A stretch of DNA of 64,000 nt from Gossypium raimondii. Its lineage: Eukaryota; Streptophyta; Magnoliopsida; Malvales; Malvaceae. The stretch spans positions 48,601,890 through 48,665,889 of the forward strand of contig NC_068576.1 of assembly GCF_025698545.1 (NCBI RefSeq), read 5' to 3'. A program made the position numbers and the translations under genes. Positions 61,600-64,000 of the stretch are shown piece by piece (the stretch's first letter is position 1; the number at the start of each line of letters is the position of its first letter). The notes below the pieces were generated by a model. It ran no database searches, had not been told where the DNA came from, and was given only the letters and a program-made list of their open reading frames with translations.

Positions 61600-62570
61600 A
61601 AAATATACATACTAATATTAATTAAATTATAATTAATTCCATATATTAAAATATTTCACAAATCTAATTTTATAGAAACAGAATTAATGGAAGTTTTAAT
61701 TTTGTAAGAATTTTTATTTTTTCCTATTCTCGTATACAATCACTTAATTAAAACAGATTCAACGGCACATAGCCTGCTAGACTTATAGCTTGATTCAGAT
61801 CACCGGCACGTAGCCTGCTAGGTTTATAACCTGATTCAGATCACCGGCACGTAGCCTGCTAGACTTAAAGTCTGAAAAATTCACCGGCATTAAACCTGCT
61901 AGGCGCTTAGCCTGAAAATCTCAATTTCACAGATACAAGGATGATTTCTCGTATATTTCTTAATAGCAACACACGTTCATAACATTTATATATAATTCAC
62001 AATCTCAACTCTATCCCAAGAAAATTTGTAGTCCATGTTCGAATCATACAAGCATTTAAAATTTATACTTTTAATTCAATGCAAATCTTAAACATATATA
62101 TATATATATACATTCAACCATGTATATCAATATATAATTCCATACCTAATTTCAATACATATACTTTTAATTTTAGCTCATCGAATATACAATAGATGTA
62201 CATTTATATATATATATATATGTTCATATTCGAACTTCATTTATACATATATATATATATATAACACTCATACTTAAAATTCATTATAAGAACATATACA
62301 TATATGTAAGCATGCTTATTCAAATATAGCATATACATATAAATTACAATTCACATATATATATCTATTTGAAACTTCTCATACAATCATGGGTTACATT
62401 CTCATCCTTAATAAAATCATACTAATTATTACTTTAAAATATCTGTTTTTCTAAATTACAATTTTTACTAAAATTTATCTAAATTCCAATTATGTAATTT
62501 TACGGGGTACTTTATAATGCAATAAGTTTAAGAATGCATTTTGGATTGCTCAGTCCTCTCTCGCCCATCA
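61600..62570. mobile_element. possible LTR remnant around the tandem array
   Basis: The array is followed by several hundred bases with repeated ATATATAT tracts and by a moderately less AT-rich end (TTTTACGGGGTACTTTATAA, GGATTGCTCAGTCCTCTCTC). Array, AT-rich spacer and promoter-like end fit a long terminal repeat. No TG...CA ends or target duplication were fixed and no retroviral-type domain is near. Confidence 0.25.
61760..61921 (+). repeat. four-unit tandem array, each unit with a 13-nt hairpin
   Basis: Units of 41, 41, 40 and 40 bp start at 61760, 61801, 61842 and 61882, each beginning CAMCGGCA and containing CCTGCTAG. Hairpin segments (5-bp stem, 3-nt loop) are at 61779-61791 AGACTTATAGCTT, 61820-61832 AGGTTTATAACCT, 61861-61873 AGACTTAAAGTCT and 61901-61913 AGGCGCTTAGCCT. 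Units 2 and 3 pair perfectly though their stem bases differ; 1 and 4 have one or two mismatches or wobbles. Probably lies in an LTR-like remnant; I recall similar words in plant gypsy LTRs but cannot confirm it. Confidence 0.75.
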
Positions 62571-63062
62571 TTATACAGTACTATAATCAAACTTAGAAAG
62601 CAAAACACAGTATATTAAATAATGAATATTACAATAGAATTTTTCGAGCTAATCAAAATTACAAAACCCTAAACATGAATCGTAAAATAGATATAGATTA
62701 TATTAAAATATTAATAATAATAAATTAATATGATAAATCCTCGTAAATATCTAGAAAAAACTAACAATTTGATTTACTTTTCATTGGATTTTAGAAATAA
62801 AAATATATAAATTCTCCTTACAAATTGATTGAGATATATATAATATTTAACCAATATACCTTCAATAATCACCATATATTAAAGCCTATAACATATTTCT
62901 TAAACAAGCATAGCCTTAGAACTAGGTTCGAAATCAAGCAAAACTGGAAAAATAAACAAACAAATATTTCAACTCTCCCTCAAAAAAACCCATAAAAAAT
63001 AAAAGAGAATTATTTCTTTTAAAAAAATAAAAATAAAAAGTGACACATATAGCAAAATTCAT

Positions 63063-63930
63063 TTAAGGTTGAACCCCAAGTTGAGTGAAATGAGGGCTTT
63101 GAAGAGCTTGCTGGAGCAATTCATCATCACCATCATCCCATGAATCCCTGTAAGTCTCCAAATTGGTGAATGAATTCACTATTGCTGACAAGCATAATTG
63201 TTTTCTCCATTCTTCCAAATGTGGGGATTCACTATAATCTGCATACTTGTCACAATACTGCAAAAACAAAATCTAAATTATTAGCTTCAATTTTTTGTTA
63301 GAATGTGGTTGGATAAAAAAATAATTTATTAATCGTTTTAAAAAAATTAAATTGTAATTTTAAATTCATAATATATTGATTATATTGTAGATTATATAAG
63401 AGAAATACCTCAAAATTGGCAATGTCGTGAGTATCGGAGACGGGAATACCAGCGAGTTCCCTTGAGCGATAAAACTCTTTGATAGAGAGCATCATATCAT
63501 CATAGGATGGCAATTCTCTTTTCCCCGAAAGCACTTGTGCTATCCATTTTGCTTGTGATTCAAAGAAAGGGAACCCTATTAACTGCACCAATTCTATTAT
63601 TAGAAACATAAACGTAAAAATCAAAACGAAATATCATTTTAAATGCAAGTAGTTGATATCATTTGATGTAATTTATGCAATAAAATATGTAATTAGTAGT
63701 TTGGTCAAAAGAAAAAACACAATGCTTAAAGGAATACCAAAATCCCATAAATATGTATATATATATATAAAATGAATGATGAAAGAACCAATACCTTTCT
63801 TGGAATGCCAATAAAAGAGAGGGAAGGAGCAAGCGATGGTGGGAAAGTATGCTCAAAAAGGGGTCCCACTCTATTGTCATCAACACCTACTATTCCTTTG
63901 GTGTCAAGAAATGGGAATGCGTATGAATAC
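63063..63930 (-). CDS. flavin-containing monooxygenase, FMO GS-OX type, C-terminal part
   Basis: Plant FMOs use FAD and NADPH to oxygenate soft nucleophiles; the GS-OX group S-oxygenates methylthioalkyl glucosinolates in Brassicales, but relatives in other plants have other or unknown substrates. Three 3' exons are visible, 63930-63795, 63582-63409 and 63257-63063, all GT/AG and in phase; an acceptor at 63931-63933 shows the gene continues beyond the window's right end, so the FAD and NADPH binding motifs are off-window. The visible protein includes YSYAFPFLDTKGIVGVDDN, RVGPLFEHTFPPSLAPSLSF, IGIPRKLIGFPFFESQAKWI and SGKRELPSYDDMM, then EEWRKQLCLSAI and a short tail ending HFTQLGVQP. No lesion seen. 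Confidence 0.9.
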
Positions 63931-64000
63931 CTACATTATATTTTACACTCATTTATTAATAAACTTTACTTTATACCCAATATATCAACATTTATTTCTC

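Larger units (their letters stand above)
58935..63062. other. intergenic, repeat remnants
   Basis: No supported gene between the uS5 pseudogene and the monooxygenase. A 5' end of another MITE begins at about 59949 (TAGGGGTGAGCATTTGATTG) without a clear partner end. A minus-strand TGTAAC...CCGATCGTCGGATC motif near 60780-60816 resembles a gypsy LTR start. The tandem hairpin array at 61760-61921 and (AT)n tracts near 62100, 62210 and 62255 follow. A less AT-rich patch at about 59420-59620 (GGCCCGGCCTCC, GACGACGAGGCGGTCCC) has no open frame of note. Confidence 0.45.

Noticed and set aside
1-64000. CRISPR array, bacterial operons or phage features
   Set aside because: Sequence is clearly plant nuclear DNA; the only regular spaced repeats (61.76-61.92 kb) have no unique spacers and belong to a tandem array.

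Overview
The window is a piece of flowering-plant nuclear genome. It is AT-rich, its genes have GT-AG introns, and the spaces between them are packed with small DNA transposons, tRNA-derived SINEs and LTR or LINE remnants. The repeat families resemble ones I associate with Malvaceae, plausibly Gossypium; that assignment is inference from memory and was not searched.

Layout from left to right. 1-6 kb: gene-poor, with one SINE copy and an island of small hairpins near 2.1 kb. 6.1-7.1 kb (+): single-exon multi-pass membrane protein. 9.8-21.7 kb (-): class II formin of 17 coding exons, with a PTEN-like domain, C2 domain, very long proline-rich FH1 and FH2; every splice junction could be placed and the joined frame is 1481 codons. 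22-31 kb: repeat-rich, no gene seen. 31.2-33.0 kb (-): three-exon HNH-nuclease-domain protein. 34.4-35.1 kb (-): truncated, frameshifted Pumilio-like pseudogene. 37.1-39.7 kb (-): complete five-exon eIF5A. 40-49.6 kb: transposon-rich, with a LINE RNase H relic and LTR and MITE fragments. 50.1-53.7 kb (+): LRR receptor kinase of the At1g74360 type. 55.3-56.6 kb (+): protein with four U1-type zinc fingers whose frame is broken by one base at an A-run. 57.0-58.9 kb (+): ribosomal protein S2 (uS5) pseudogene carrying a hAT-type MITE. 59-63 kb: repeats, including a hairpin-forming tandem array. 63.1 kb to the end (-): 3' part of a flavin-containing monooxygenase (FMO GS-OX type).

The genes do not form a functional cluster. 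They are ordinary plant genes for cytoskeleton, translation, receptor signalling and RNA binding.

The most notable observations are these. (1) The MITE in the uS5 gene sits in its 8-bp target duplication so that GT and AG splice sites fall exactly where removal would regenerate the uninterrupted codon, so it looks like a ready-made intron. (2) A four-unit tandem array near 61.8 kb has a 13-nt hairpin in each unit, with paired base changes in the stems. (3) One dispersed repeat family was seen seven times, always inside introns. (4) A perfect inverted repeat covers the formin start codon.
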